DNA of 64,000 bases from Actinomycetota bacterium (lineage in GTDB: Bacteria; Actinomycetota; Coriobacteriia; Anaerosomatales; Anaerosomataceae). The DNA is taken from the NCBI GenBank assembly GCA_009773565.1, contig WSXY01000005.1, positions 62,001 to 126,000 on the forward strand. Reading direction: 5' to 3'. The notes under the pieces were generated by a model. It saw only the letters and a list, made by a program, of their open reading frames with translations, had not been told where the DNA came from and did no database searches. This document shows, one piece after another, positions 1 to 9,203 of the stretch (positions within the stretch are counted from its first letter, which is position 1; each line of letters begins with the position of its first letter). The translations under genes and the position numbers were made by a program.

Positions 1-15
1 GCAAGGTCGGGCAGC

Positions 16-567
16 GTGGCTGAGGTTCTGCCACAGCAGTTCCTGGTCGACATCAAGTCCATACTCGACGAGTTGGCCGATTCAGTGGTCGTGGATGTCG
101 AGTTTCCGCTCGAGCCGCTTGTCATCGGAACCGAGTCATTCGTTCCGGTCAGCCGCGCGCGAGTCGAAGTGACCGTCACATACACCGGGACCGGACAGGT
201 CGTCGCCCTTGGGCGCGTAGAAGTCGATGTTTCGACGCACTGCTCGCGATGCCTTACCGAGTTCACGATGACCGCAAGCGGCGACGTTGAAGGCTTCTAC
301 GTCAAGCCTGGTCATGATGACGAGATTCCCGAAGAGCAGGAAGTCGAGTTCATCACCGACCGGTCGATCGATATCCTGCCGGCGATCCGCTCGGCGCTCA
401 TACTCGAGCTTCCGTTCGCCCCGCTGCACGACGAGTCGTGCCCCGGAATCTGCCTCACCTGCGGTGCCGATCTTGCTGATGGCGCGTGTGACTGCGAGCC
501 AGTTCGCGCAGATTCACCTTTTGCCGCACTCCAGGGTCTGGTGGCCGAGTCGGACGACACGGCCTGA
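16..567 (+). CDS. yceD: YceD/DUF177 family protein
   Basis: A 183-residue protein of the DUF177 family, small proteins usually encoded just upstream of rpmF and linked to ribosome or 23S rRNA metabolism. A central CSRC pair near residues 76-79 and a Cys-rich C-terminus (CPGICLTCG, then CDC) look like metal-binding knuckles typical of the family. The GTG at 16 is the first start seen, but the frame stays open to the window edge, so the true start could lie upstream. rpmF follows 121 bp later. Confidence 0.85.
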   Translation: MAEVLPQQFLVDIKSILDELADSVVVDVEFPLEPLVIGTESFVPVSRARVEVTVTYTGTGQVVALGRVEVDVSTHCSRCLTEFTMTASGDVEGFYVKPGHDDEIPEEQEVEFITDRSIDILPAIRSALILELPFAPLHDESCPGICLTCGADLADGACDCEPVRADSPFAALQGLVAESDDTA

Positions 568-688
568 GGCTTGCCTCAACGGCGTTCTCGTGTGCTATCA
601 TGTCGCTTTGCGCCTGCCCTCGTTGCATGGCGCTCGAACACGCAAGCATCGCACCCGTTCCCGGGTGCCTGAAGGGAGAGTCACCAGC

Positions 689-865
689 ATGCCAGTCCCG
701 AAGAGGAAGACGGGCCGATCCGTCACCCACTCGCGCCGCTCGTCCCATAAGCTTGAGGCTCCTTCCCGTTCTGTGTGCCCGCAGTGCCATCAGCCAAAGC
801 TGCCGCATAGGGTATGTCCCGATTGTGGGTACTATGACGGTAAGGAAATCGTCGAAACGGACTAA
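689..865 (+). CDS. rpmF: 50S ribosomal protein L32
   Basis: A 58-residue protein beginning MPVPKRKTGRS with the zinc-binding CPQC and CPDC pairs of the zinc-containing form of bL32, a component of the large ribosomal subunit. The ATG at 689 is preceded by a GAAGGGAG ribosome binding site. It is too short to stand out as an ORF because a longer frame start upstream hides it. It sits in the usual yceD-rpmF order and is followed by a hairpin terminator, which separates it from the acetyl-CoA synthetase gene. Confidence 0.95.
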   Translation: MPVPKRKTGRSVTHSRRSSHKLEAPSRSVCPQCHQPKLPHRVCPDCGYYDGKEIVETD

Positions 866-871
866 GAACCC

Positions 872-896
872 GGCGCCCCCTGTGGGCGCCGTTCTT
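872..896 (+). terminator. rho-independent terminator after rpmF
   Basis: A perfect 7-bp stem GGCGCCC (872-878) / GGGCGCC (884-890) with a 5-base loop, followed by GTTCTT. The T-tract is weak, so some read-through into the next gene is likely. Confidence 0.7.
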
Positions 897-918
897 CGTA
901 AGGGGAGGGTGCGCACCA

Positions 919-3012
919 GTGCTCGAGCAGTTCTTCTCTCCTCGTTCTGTTGCAGTGGTCGGCGTGTCCCGAGAAGAGGGCAGGGTCGGCCACTACGTTT
1001 TCGATAACCTGCTCGCTGCAGGATTTGCCGGTTCCGTCTACCCGGTGAACCCCAAAGCGGATGAGGTCCACGGGCATCGCTGCTACGCCTCGGTCAAGGA
1101 TCTTCCGGCTCCCGTCGATCTCGCGGTCGTCGTCGTTCCCGCCAAGTTCGTTTCCGCGGTCATCGAAGAATGCGGCGAGAGCGGCATCCATGCGGTTGTC
1201 GTCATCTCCGCAGGGTTCAAGGAGTCCGGCCCCGCAGGGGCTGTGCTCGAGCGTGAGGTCATCGCTACTGCTGCCAAGCACAAGATCCGCATCCTCGGCC
1301 CGAACTGCCTCGGTCTCATCGCTACCGAGACGCACCTGAATGCCTCTTTCGCGCCCACGATGCCGTCTCCCGGCTCGATCTCGTTCATGTCACAGTCGGG
1401 CGCCCTGGGCACCGCGGTTCTTGACTGGGCGGCAGGGGAGTCCATTGGACTCGCGCACTTCGTCTCACTCGGGAACAAGTCCGATCTCTCCGAGGTCGAC
1501 CTGATCAAGACGTGGGAGGCGGACGCCGGCTGCAAGGTCGTCGCCGCGTATCTCGAGGCAGTGACCGACGGCTGCGCGTTCGTTGAGGCCGCATCGACGC
1601 TCACGCTCAAGAAGCCACTTATCGCACTTAAAGCCGGTGGCTCCGACGCCGGTGCCCGTGCTGTTTCCTCGCATACGGGCAGCCTCGCCGGATCCGAGCA
1701 GGCGTATAGCGCGGCGTTCCGCAAAGCTGGCGTCATCCGCGCCTCCAACATCCAAGAGCTCTTCGACTTCTCGGTGGGATTCTCCCGACAGCCACTACCG
1801 GCGGGACCCGGCCTGGTCATCCTCACGAACGCCGGTGGCCCTGCCATTCTCGCAACCGACGCCTGTGAGCGACTCGGGGTCTCGCTCGCATCACTCGAAA
1901 GCGAGACGATCACCGCCTTGCGCGAGGCCCTGCCACCCGCATGCGCGCTCTACAACCCTGTTGACGTGCTTGGCGACGCCGACCCTGAGCGCTATCGCGT
2001 GGCCGGCGAGATCCTCGTGCAGGACCCAAATGTGCGCGCCATCCTCGTCATACTCACGCCGCAAGCGGGTACTGCTGCCGGCGAGACGGCCCGCGTGGTC
2101 GTTGACCTTGCGAAGAGCTCCGGTATCACGACGTTTGCAAGCTTCATGGGTCGCGCCGGTGTTGCCGACGCAGTGCCCGTCTTCACTTCGGGTGGGATAC
2201 CGCAGTTCGATTTCCCTGAGCGCGCGGTCGCAACGCTTTCCGCGATGCTCTCCCATTCTGAGCGCCTGAATTCGAAAGAGCCTGTGGTACCGACCATCAA
2301 CGGGGACAAGAAGGTCGTCGATGCGGCGATCGACCACGCGCGCGCGGCCGGGCGCACGTTCATAACCGAGGAGTCAGCGTCGCGGATCGCTGCAGCGTAC
2401 GGAATCCCGGTGCCGCCAGGTGGCATCGCAAAGGATCTGGCAGCAGCACGCGTTCTCGCAGCCGAAGTCGGCTATCCAGTCGTCATGAAGATCGCGAGCC
2501 CCGACATCCTGCACAAATCAGACATCGGCGGCATTCGCGTGAATATCTCAGATGAAGTCGAGCTCGCTGAAGCGTACGAGGATATCCTTGCCCGCGTGCG
2601 CGAGCGCATGGAAGACGCGCTCATCTGGGGCGTCTCGATCCAGCAGATGCTGCCCCCGGGTCGCGAGGTCATCATCGGGATCAACCGGGATGCGCAGTTC
2701 GGCCCGCTTCTGATGTTCGGCCTCGGCGGTATCTACGTTGAGGTCATGAAGGATGTCACCTTCCGGCTCTGCCCCGTCACCGTCGAAGAAGCGCGCGACA
2801 TGCTGACCGAGATTCGCGGGTTCGGCCTTCTGCGCGGCGCCCGCGGACAGCGTCCGGCGGATCTTGACGCGGTGATTGACGTCATCGTGAAGGTATCAGC
2901 GCTCGTCATGGACTTCCCACAGATCACGGAGCTCGACATCAACCCGCTCATCGTCGCGGACAAGGGTGCCGGCGCAGTCGCCGCCGACATCCGCATTGGC
3001 ATCGGAGGCTGA
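919..3012 (+). CDS. acdA: Acetate-CoA ligase (ADP-forming), fused alpha-beta subunits
   Basis: A 697-residue single-chain enzyme expected to convert acetyl-CoA (or another acyl-CoA), ADP and phosphate into the acid, CoA and ATP, conserving energy during fermentation. From the N-terminus it shows a CoA-binding Rossmann domain (VAVVGVSREEGRVG near residue 11), a succinyl-CoA-ligase-like domain with the phosphohistidine motif SHTGSLAG (His252), and a C-terminal ATP-grasp domain (MKIASPDILHKSDIGG). The GTG at 919 has an AGGGGAGG site upstream. The next gene starts one base after its stop, so the two are probably coexpressed. Substrate range cannot be read from sequence. Confidence 0.9.
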   Translation: MLEQFFSPRSVAVVGVSREEGRVGHYVFDNLLAAGFAGSVYPVNPKADEVHGHRCYASVKDLPAPVDLAVVVVPAKFVSAVIEECGESGIHAVVVISAGFKESGPAGAVLEREVIATAAKHKIRILGPNCLGLIATETHLNASFAPTMPSPGSISFMSQSGALGTAVLDWAAGESIGLAHFVSLGNKSDLSEVDLIKTWEADAGCKVVAAYLEAVTDGCAFVEAASTLTLKKPLIALKAGGSDAGARAVSSHTGSLAGSEQAYSAAFRKAGVIRASNIQELFDFSVGFSRQPLPAGPGLVILTNAGGPAILATDACERLGVSLASLESETITALREALPPACALYNPVDVLGDADPERYRVAGEILVQDPNVRAILVILTPQAGTAAGETARVVVDLAKSSGITTFASFMGRAGVADAVPVFTSGGIPQFDFPERAVATLSAMLSHSERLNSKEPVVPTINGDKKVVDAAIDHARAAGRTFITEESASRIAAAYGIPVPPGGIAKDLAAARVLAAEVGYPVVMKIASPDILHKSDIGGIRVNISDEVELAEAYEDILARVRERMEDALIWGVSIQQMLPPGREVIIGINRDAQFGPLLMFGLGGIYVEVMKDVTFRLCPVTVEEARDMLTEIRGFGLLRGARGQRPADLDAVIDVIVKVSALVMDFPQITELDINPLIVADKGAGAVAADIRIGIGG

Positions 3013-3013
3013 C

Positions 3014-4081
3014 ATGCGTTCAATCCTCGTTTCGTCCACAACGCCGTACTCGGGCAAGAGCGGTCTTGCGCTTGCGCTCATCAGTACGCTGGCCGCGCGC
3101 GGGCTTGATGTCGGGTACTTCAAACCGTACGGGGCGATGCCGGTCACGGTCGACGGCATCCTCACCGATAAAGACGCGCAGTACATCAACAGCATCCTCG
3201 CCAAACCAGCGCCGCTCGAGGCTGTGTGTCCGGTCGTACGAACACCCTCGTTCGTTGAGCGCACGCTTGCCCATGACGCGAGCGAACTCACCTCGCAGGT
3301 CACGCATGCCTTCACGACGTGCGCAGACGGACGCGACGTCATGGTGATCGAAGGACCAAGCAATCCGTTCCAGGCATCTTCTGTCGGCCTGGCCGTTCCG
3401 GATCTGGCTGAGCTATTGGACGCGCCCATCTTGCTCGTCGATCGTGTCTCGGGAGCGGACCTGCCAGATGCGATCATGTGCGAATCCCGGCGCCTCGGTG
3501 ACCGTATGCGAGGGGTGATCTTCAACTGGGCTAACGAATCCCAGCAGGACTTCGTGACCGGACGCGTCACGCCGTTTCTCCAGTCGCAGGGCGTCACGGT
3601 CTTTGGCTCGCTTCCGCATGACCCCGCGCTTTCCTCGGTCACGGTCCGCGAGATCTGCGAGGCACTCGACGGCGCGGTGCTCTCCGCAGACGACCGGCTC
3701 GACGAACCAGTCGAGACGTTCATGGTTGGCGCCATGGGACAGGACAAGGCGCTGCGATTCTTCCGTCGCAAGGCGCGCAAGGCCGTCATCACTGGTGGTG
3801 ACCGCGCCGACGTGCAACTCGCCGCGCTCGAGACGAACACCCGCTGCATCATCCTGACGGGCAATCTGCCCCCCTCAGCGCACGTTCTCGCACGCGCAGA
3901 GGAGCTTGGCGTGCCGATGCTTCTGGTCGACACTGACACGCTGTCAGCTGTCGAGAAGATGGAGGGCCTCATGGGCCATATCCGTCTCCATGACGCCACG
4001 AAGGCTGCTAGAATACGCGAGATGTTCGAGAGCTCGGTTGATCTTCCCGCGCTCATGAAGTCGTTCGATATCCGTTCGTGA
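3014..4081 (+). CDS. BioD-like/DRTGG-domain protein (phosphotransacetylase-type regulatory region)
   Basis: A 355-residue protein resembling the N-terminal, non-catalytic half of long phosphate acetyltransferases: a P-loop BioD-like domain (SSTTPYSGKSGLALAL at the N-terminus) followed by a DRTGG-type domain (MVGAMGQDKALRFFRRKARKA, then VITGGDRADVQLAAL). No phosphotransacetylase catalytic domain is present. Placed one base after the ADP-forming acetyl-CoA synthetase, it may sense a nucleotide or metabolite for acetate metabolism; that role is inference. The ATG at 3014 is chosen because it follows the upstream stop directly. plsX starts 17 bp after its end. Confidence 0.75.
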   Translation: MRSILVSSTTPYSGKSGLALALISTLAARGLDVGYFKPYGAMPVTVDGILTDKDAQYINSILAKPAPLEAVCPVVRTPSFVERTLAHDASELTSQVTHAFTTCADGRDVMVIEGPSNPFQASSVGLAVPDLAELLDAPILLVDRVSGADLPDAIMCESRRLGDRMRGVIFNWANESQQDFVTGRVTPFLQSQGVTVFGSLPHDPALSSVTVREICEALDGAVLSADDRLDEPVETFMVGAMGQDKALRFFRRKARKAVITGGDRADVQLAALETNTRCIILTGNLPPSAHVLARAEELGVPMLLVDTDTLSAVEKMEGLMGHIRLHDATKAARIREMFESSVDLPALMKSFDIRS

Positions 4082-4098
4082 CACCCGGGGAGTGAGCG

Positions 4099-5106
4099 TT
4101 GACTGAGAGAAACGTGACCATTGTCGTTGACGTCCTCGGCGGGGATTTCGCTCCCGCAGTCGTGCTGGAGGGCATCGACGCCGCTCTCGCCGGAGACAGC
4201 GCTCTTACGCTTCTCATCACGGGTCCGTCTGAGGTCGTCGTTCCCTTTGCTGCGGCGCGCGAGAACGTCCGGGCTGTTGCGACCACCGAGTTCATCGACA
4301 TGGGCGAGCACCCTGCCAACGCCGTCAGAGCCAAGAAGGACTCGTCGATCGTTGTCGGGTGCAGGCTGGTGAAAGAAGGGGAGGCTGAAGGGTTCTTCTC
4401 GGCTGGAAGCACCGGCGCGTGCATGGCGGCAGCCACGCTCGTGATGGGACGTATACCCGGGGTTTCCCGACCGGCCATCGCGACCATCATCCCCGCGGCC
4501 GAGCGCCCCTGCATCCTCCTTGACGTCGGCGCGAATGCTGACTGCAAGCCTGAGAACCTCCTCCAGTTCGGCCTGATGGGTCGGGCCTACGCGCAGGTGA
4601 TCCTCGGCGTCGAGAATCCCTCGGTCGGCCTCCTCAACATCGGCGAGGAGCCCACAAAGGGCTCGATTCTCGCTCAAGAGGCGCACGCGCTCATGGCGGC
4701 TGAGGTTCCCGGATTCGCCGGCAATGTCGAGGGCCGCGCCATTTCGAGCGGCACGGTCGATGTCATCGTCACGGATGGCTTCACCGGCAACGTAGCCTTG
4801 AAGCTGCTTGAAGGAACCGCCAAGAGCCTTCTCGGTCAGATCAAGACCGCGATGACATCAAATACCCTAAGGAGTATTGCCGCCTCAGTTCTCAGGAAGC
4901 CGCTCATGGAGCTCAAGGAGCGCCTTAACCCTGACGTCTACGGAGGCGCACCGCTTCTCGGCGTCCGCGGCGTGTGCATCATCGGGCACGGAAGCAGCAA
5001 CTCGCGCGCGATAGCGGCAGGCATCGCGGTTGCTGCCCGCGCCGCACGCGGAGGGCTGACGGGCACGATCGCCGAAGCTATCGCAGGCCCGACCGAGGCC
5101 GTCTGA
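4099..5106 (+). CDS. plsX: Phosphate acyltransferase PlsX
   Basis: A 335-residue PlsX, which makes acyl-phosphate from acyl-ACP for phospholipid synthesis. The N-terminal VDVLGGDFAP is a variant of the family's VDAMGGDFAP, and the family motifs AGSTGA, LDVGAN, GLLNIGEE and TDGFTGN follow. The start is the TTG at 4099; an in-frame GTG at 4093 meets a stop at once, and GGGGAG lies at a suitable distance upstream. It heads the fatty-acid cluster. Confidence 0.95.
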   Translation: MTERNVTIVVDVLGGDFAPAVVLEGIDAALAGDSALTLLITGPSEVVVPFAAARENVRAVATTEFIDMGEHPANAVRAKKDSSIVVGCRLVKEGEAEGFFSAGSTGACMAAATLVMGRIPGVSRPAIATIIPAAERPCILLDVGANADCKPENLLQFGLMGRAYAQVILGVENPSVGLLNIGEEPTKGSILAQEAHALMAAEVPGFAGNVEGRAISSGTVDVIVTDGFTGNVALKLLEGTAKSLLGQIKTAMTSNTLRSIAASVLRKPLMELKERLNPDVYGGAPLLGVRGVCIIGHGSSNSRAIAAGIAVAARAARGGLTGTIAEAIAGPTEAV

Positions 5107-5199
5107 AGCGGCTACCGTCCCAGCGCCTCAACGTGTAAACTACTCGGACACTCGCGGCAGCCCCCCGGTCGCCGCCCGAGCGAGGAGAGCACCTTCCGA

Positions 5200-6189
5200 A
5201 TGACGCATGCAGCAATTACCGGCGTCGGCGCGTACCTGCCGGAGCGGATTCTCACCAACGACGACCTCGCGACGATGGTCGACACGTCCGACGAGTGGAT
5301 CGCCACGCGTACGGGCATCCGCGAGCGCAGGCTTGCCGCGGACGATCAGGCGACGTCGGATCTTGGCGTCGAAGCCGCCCGTGCGGCACTCGCCGATGCT
5401 CATCTCGCGCCCGAGGATATCGACCTGCTCGTGGTTGGGACCTCAAGCCCGGACATGATCTTCCCGTCGACTGCCTGCCTCATTCAGGCCAAGCTCGGAC
5501 TCTCATGTGCTGCAGTCGACGTCATGGCGGCGTGTACGAGCTTCGTCTACGCGCTGCACTCTGCCACAACAGCCATCGAGTCGGGCCGCGCCACGCGCGT
5601 GCTCGTCGTGGGCGCGGACGCGCTCACGCGTCATGTTGATTTCACCGATCGCGGCATATGCGTTCTCTTCGGCGACGGGGCCGGCGCGTTCGTTCTCGAA
5701 GCGTCGACGGAAGCCGGAGTGCTTGGTATCGACCTCGGCTCCGACGGCAGCAGGCCTGACGTTCTTCAGATCGAGGCGGGTGGCTCGGCGATGCCCGTGA
5801 CCTGCGAGGCGATCGAAGCCAACCTACACCGCGTCCAGATGAACGGGCAGGAGGTCTTCAAGTTCGCAGTGCGAGCGATTCCGGCAACCACTAAGAAGGC
5901 GCTCGCGGCTTCCGAGCTCAGCGTCGAAGACCTCACGTGGCTCATTCCGCACCAGGCGAATCAGCGCATCCTCGACACCGTCGCCGACCGTCTCGAACTC
6001 CCGCATGCGCGCGTCTTCTCGAACATCGCGAAGGTGGGGAACACCTCCTCCGCGTCGATTCCGCTGGCTGTGAACGACCTGTATACTGGCGGCAGCCTGC
6101 ACCAGGGCGACATCCTCGCGCTCGTCGGGTTTGGAGCCGGACTCACCTGGGGCGCCGCTATCGTCCGTTGGACCAAGGAGGACCGCTAG
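5200..6189 (+). CDS. fabH: 3-oxoacyl-ACP synthase III
   Basis: A 329-residue beta-ketoacyl-ACP synthase III that condenses an acyl-CoA primer with malonyl-ACP to start fatty-acid synthesis. The catalytic triad is visible: Cys112 in AACTSF, His251 in PHQAN and Asn281 in GNTSSAS. The ATG at 5200 follows GAGGAGAG. The 93-bp gap after plsX has no clear terminator. The fabK gene begins directly at its stop, implying coupled translation. Confidence 0.96.
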   Translation: MTHAAITGVGAYLPERILTNDDLATMVDTSDEWIATRTGIRERRLAADDQATSDLGVEAARAALADAHLAPEDIDLLVVGTSSPDMIFPSTACLIQAKLGLSCAAVDVMAACTSFVYALHSATTAIESGRATRVLVVGADALTRHVDFTDRGICVLFGDGAGAFVLEASTEAGVLGIDLGSDGSRPDVLQIEAGGSAMPVTCEAIEANLHRVQMNGQEVFKFAVRAIPATTKKALAASELSVEDLTWLIPHQANQRILDTVADRLELPHARVFSNIAKVGNTSSASIPLAVNDLYTGGSLHQGDILALVGFGAGLTWGAAIVRWTKEDR

Positions 6190-7137
6190 ATGGCCCTGCG
6201 AACGCGACTCACGAGCCTGCTCGGTATCGAGCACCCCATCATCCAGGGCGGTATGGCGTGGACTGCAACGGCCGAACTCGTTGCCGCCGTCAGCAATGCG
6301 GGCGGCATCGGCGTCATCGGCGCCGGACATATGCCGACCGACAACCTTCGTGTCCAGATCCGCAATGCGAAACTGCTCACCGATAAGCCCTTCGGTGTGA
6401 ACCTCATGTTGCTGACGCCGCACATCGACGAGATAGTTCAGCTCGTACTTGATGAGCACGTACCCATGGTCACCACGGGCGCAGGCAGCCCCGGAAAGTA
6501 CATGAGCGCCCTTATGGAGGCCGGTATCAAGGTCATCCCGATCGTTCCCTCGGTCGCACTCGCGAAGCGTATGGAGGCGATGGGCGCCGACGCGGTCATC
6601 GGCGAAGGTATGGAGGCCGGCGGCCACATCGGCGACCTCACCACCATGGTGCTTACGCCGCAGCTCGTAGACGCCGTCGAGATCCCTGTGATCGCTGCCG
6701 GTGGCATCGCCGACGGTCGCGGTATGGCGGCGGCATTCGCGCTTGGCGCAGTTGGCGTCCAGGTCGGCACGCGCTTCATGTGTGCCGAGGAATGCACCAT
6801 TCACCCCGACATCAAAGCCGCGGTCCTGAAGGCGAAGGATCGCGATACGGTCGTCACGGGTCGCTCGACCGGTCATCCGGTTCGCGTGCTCAAGAACAAG
6901 CTCGCCCGCGAGATCATGGAACTTGACCGCGAGAACAAGGCCGAGGAGATCGAAGCGCTCGGCGCCGGGAAGCTCGCGCTTGCGATGCGCGATGGCGACA
7001 CCGCGATGGGAAGCCTTATGGCTGGCCAGGTCGCCTCGATGGTATGCCGCATCGAACCCGCCGCCGACATCGTCGCAGAGATGATGCGCGACGCCGAGGC
7101 AGTCATGCGTCGGCTCGGATCGACTCCAGCAGCGTGA
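6190..7137 (+). CDS. fabK: Enoyl-ACP reductase II (FabK-type flavoprotein)
   Basis: A 315-residue TIM-barrel flavoenzyme of the FabK / nitronate monooxygenase superfamily, expected to reduce enoyl-ACP with NAD(P)H and FMN. Typical signatures are HPIIQGGMAW at the N-terminus, EAGGHIGDLTT, IAAGGIADGRG and GVQVGTRFM. Its place between fabH and fabD makes an enoyl-ACP reductase role much likelier than nitronate oxidation, and no FabI is seen in the window. A second FabK-like gene lies at 9204. Confidence 0.92.
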   Translation: MALRTRLTSLLGIEHPIIQGGMAWTATAELVAAVSNAGGIGVIGAGHMPTDNLRVQIRNAKLLTDKPFGVNLMLLTPHIDEIVQLVLDEHVPMVTTGAGSPGKYMSALMEAGIKVIPIVPSVALAKRMEAMGADAVIGEGMEAGGHIGDLTTMVLTPQLVDAVEIPVIAAGGIADGRGMAAAFALGAVGVQVGTRFMCAEECTIHPDIKAAVLKAKDRDTVVTGRSTGHPVRVLKNKLAREIMELDRENKAEEIEALGAGKLALAMRDGDTAMGSLMAGQVASMVCRIEPAADIVAEMMRDAEAVMRRLGSTPAA

Positions 7138-7142
7138 TCGGC

Positions 7143-8057
7143 ATGAGGAAACATGCGATCGTCTTTCCGGGGCAGGGTTCGCAACGTCCCGGCATGCTCG
7201 ATGCGCTTCCCGAACATGACGATCTCGGTCGCTTGCTCGATGCCGCCGAGGCGCTCTCGGGACTGGAACTCCGCCGGATTGCTGCAGAAGGCACCATCGA
7301 GGAGATCAACGACACGCGCGCGGCTCAGCCGCTTCTCTACCTCTCCGACTGGATCTGGGGCTCGACGCTCCTCGACGTAGGGCTTGATCCTGCGGCCGTT
7401 GCGGGCCACAGCCTGGGCGAGTATGCGGCCCTGGCGCTTGCCGGCGTCTTCTCGGTCGAAGCCGGCCTCGAACTGGTGACCGAACGCTCGCAGCTCATGT
7501 CGGAGACCGCACTTGCGACACCGGGCTCGATGGCCGCTGTGCTCGGCATGGATAACGCGATGGTGGCCGACCTTGTCGGTGACATCAGTGGCGTATGGCT
7601 CGCAAATGACAACGCTCCCGGGCAGATCGTGCTCTCGGGCACGCACCAGGGTCTTGTCGCAGCCACCGCAGCACTCACCGCCGCCGGCGCCCGCCGCGTC
7701 GTCCCGCTCGCAGTCGCGGGCCCGTTCCATTCTCCGCTGATGGAGCCTGCTGCAAGTCCGTTCTCACTCGTGCTTGAGCACGCGTTGTTTCTCGATGCGC
7801 GTATTCCTATCATTCAGAATGCCGAGCCGATCGCAGAGCAGTCCGCCACGCTCATCAAGGAGCGGCTCAAGCGTCAGATCACGTCGCCCGTACGCTGGAC
7901 CGATACAATGGGCGCGTTGCGCGAGACAGGCGTCGAAGTCCTTGTCGAGGCCGGTCCCGGTTCTGTCCTGACGGGCCTCGCACGACGCGTGGATGGCCTC
8001 GATGCCATCGCGATCGATGACGGTATCGAGAAGGTCTTGGAGGTGCTGCAGGGATGA
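7143..8057 (+). CDS. fabD: Malonyl-CoA:ACP transacylase
   Basis: A 304-residue FabD that loads malonyl groups onto acyl carrier protein. It has the N-terminal FPGQGSQ motif, the nucleophile elbow GHSLGEY with Ser90, and the catalytic His in GPFHSPLM. The ATG at 7143 is 5 bp after fabK; a longer in-frame reading from 7044 would overlap fabK by about 90 bp and encodes an Arg-rich, unlikely extension. Its end overlaps the fabG start by 4 bp. Confidence 0.95.
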   Translation: MRKHAIVFPGQGSQRPGMLDALPEHDDLGRLLDAAEALSGLELRRIAAEGTIEEINDTRAAQPLLYLSDWIWGSTLLDVGLDPAAVAGHSLGEYAALALAGVFSVEAGLELVTERSQLMSETALATPGSMAAVLGMDNAMVADLVGDISGVWLANDNAPGQIVLSGTHQGLVAATAALTAAGARRVVPLAVAGPFHSPLMEPAASPFSLVLEHALFLDARIPIIQNAEPIAEQSATLIKERLKRQITSPVRWTDTMGALRETGVEVLVEAGPGSVLTGLARRVDGLDAIAIDDGIEKVLEVLQG

Positions 8058-8809
8058 GCGACCTTTCCGGCAAAGTAGCGCTCGTCACGGGCGCAAACCG
8101 CGGTATCGGCGCAGAGATCGCGCTCGGTCTCGCTCGCCGTGGTGCGATCGTCGCGATCAACTATCGTGGCGATGATTCCGGCGCTCGAGCGGTGCTCGCC
8201 ATGCTTGCTGCCGAGGGTGACACGAGCAACCACGCCGCCTTCAAGGGCGATGTTTCCGACTCAGCGTCATGTCAGCAGCTTGTTGACGAAGTCGTTACTC
8301 ATTACGGACGCATCGATGTCGTCGTTAACAACGCCGGCATAACGCGTGACGGGCTCCTCGTTCGGATGTCGGATGACGACTGGAATGCAGTCATCACGAC
8401 CAACCTGAGCGGTGCGTTCTTCATCACCCGCGCTGCGGCCAAGTACATGATGAAGCAGCGCTCTGGCTCGATCGTGAACATATCCTCGGTCGTCGGGCTT
8501 GTCGGTAATGCAGGCCAGGCTAACTACTCGGCCGCTAAGGCCGGGCTTATCGGGCTCACAAAGTCGGTCGCTCGCGAACTCGCGTCTCGCAACGTACGTG
8601 TGAATGCGATCGCACCCGGCTTCATCGAGACCGACATGACCGCCGAACTGCCCGAAGCTGCACGCGCCGCCGCTCTTGGTAGCATAGCGATGAAGCGCTT
8701 CGGGAGCCCCGCCGATGTAGCCGCTGCGGTGGCCTTCCTGGCCTCCGATGACGCGGCGTACGTGACCGGCCAGGTTCTGGCGGTCGACGGGGGCATGACG
8801 TTCGCCTGA
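8054..8809 (+). CDS. fabG: 3-oxoacyl-ACP reductase
   Basis: A 251-residue short-chain dehydrogenase that reduces 3-oxoacyl-ACP with NADPH. It has the TGANRGIG cofactor motif, NNAGIT, and the catalytic Tyr158-x3-Lys162 in NYSAAKAG, ending in the family's VTGQVLAVDGGM. The ATG overlaps the fabD stop as ATGA, so translation is coupled. Confidence 0.96.
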   Translation: MSDLSGKVALVTGANRGIGAEIALGLARRGAIVAINYRGDDSGARAVLAMLAAEGDTSNHAAFKGDVSDSASCQQLVDEVVTHYGRIDVVVNNAGITRDGLLVRMSDDDWNAVITTNLSGAFFITRAAAKYMMKQRSGSIVNISSVVGLVGNAGQANYSAAKAGLIGLTKSVARELASRNVRVNAIAPGFIETDMTAELPEAARAAALGSIAMKRFGSPADVAAAVAFLASDDAAYVTGQVLAVDGGMTFA

Positions 8810-8861
8810 TCGCGGCAACGCGCATTGATACGCCTGTGACAGGGGAGAGGAGGTGGATAGC

Positions 8862-9101
8862 ATGGACAACGAAGAAATCTTGGTGAAGGTCAAAGAGGTC
8901 ATTGTCGACCAGCTCAACGTCGATGAGGATGACGTCGTCGTCGAGGCGTCGTTTATCGACGATCTCGGTGCCGACTCGCTCGACATCGTCGAACTCGTCA
9001 TGGCTCTCGAGGAGTCCTTCGGCATCTCAATCCCCGACGAGGAGGCCGAGGGTATCAAGACGGTCGGTGACGCTGTGAACTACATCGTCGCAAGCGCCTG
9101 A
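8862..9101 (+). CDS. acpP: Acyl carrier protein
   Basis: A 79-residue acidic acyl carrier protein, with the phosphopantetheine attachment Ser39 in [10 protein letters not shown]. The ATG at 8862 is chosen over an in-frame GTG at 8853 because GGAGAGGAGGTG sits at the right distance and MDNEE is a normal start. A strong hairpin follows the gene, which may help raise acpP mRNA level over that of downstream genes. Confidence 0.97.
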   Translation: MDNEEILVKVKEVIVDQLNVDEDDVVVEASFIDDLGADSLDIVELVMALEESFGISIPDEEAEGIKTVGDAVNYIVASA

Positions 9102-9132
9102 TACCTACCTTACGTCGTGAGCGTCGTAGTCG

Positions 9133-9159
9133 CCCGACCGGCCCGCGTGGCCGGTCGGG
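9133..9159 (+). promoter_or_regulatory. 11-bp perfect intergenic hairpin after acpP
   Basis: A perfect 11-bp stem CCCGACCGGCC (9133-9143) / GGCCGGTCGGG (9149-9159) with a 5-base loop lies between acpP and the second fabK. No T-tract follows, so it is more likely an mRNA-stabilising or processing element, or a weak attenuator, than an intrinsic terminator. It also argues that the downstream CDS does not start at the GTG at 9117. Confidence 0.55.
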
Positions 9160-9203
9160 ACGACGGCGCTCCTGACCTGAACTCGCGGAGGCTCCACGTG
9201 GAG

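Noticed and set aside
2896-4686. Long minus-strand open frame (596 codons)
   Set aside because: It lies opposite three clearly conserved + strand genes; its composition is that of a high-GC shadow frame.
5824-6876. Long minus-strand open frame over fabH-fabK
   Set aside because: Antisense shadow of conserved genes, with no family features.
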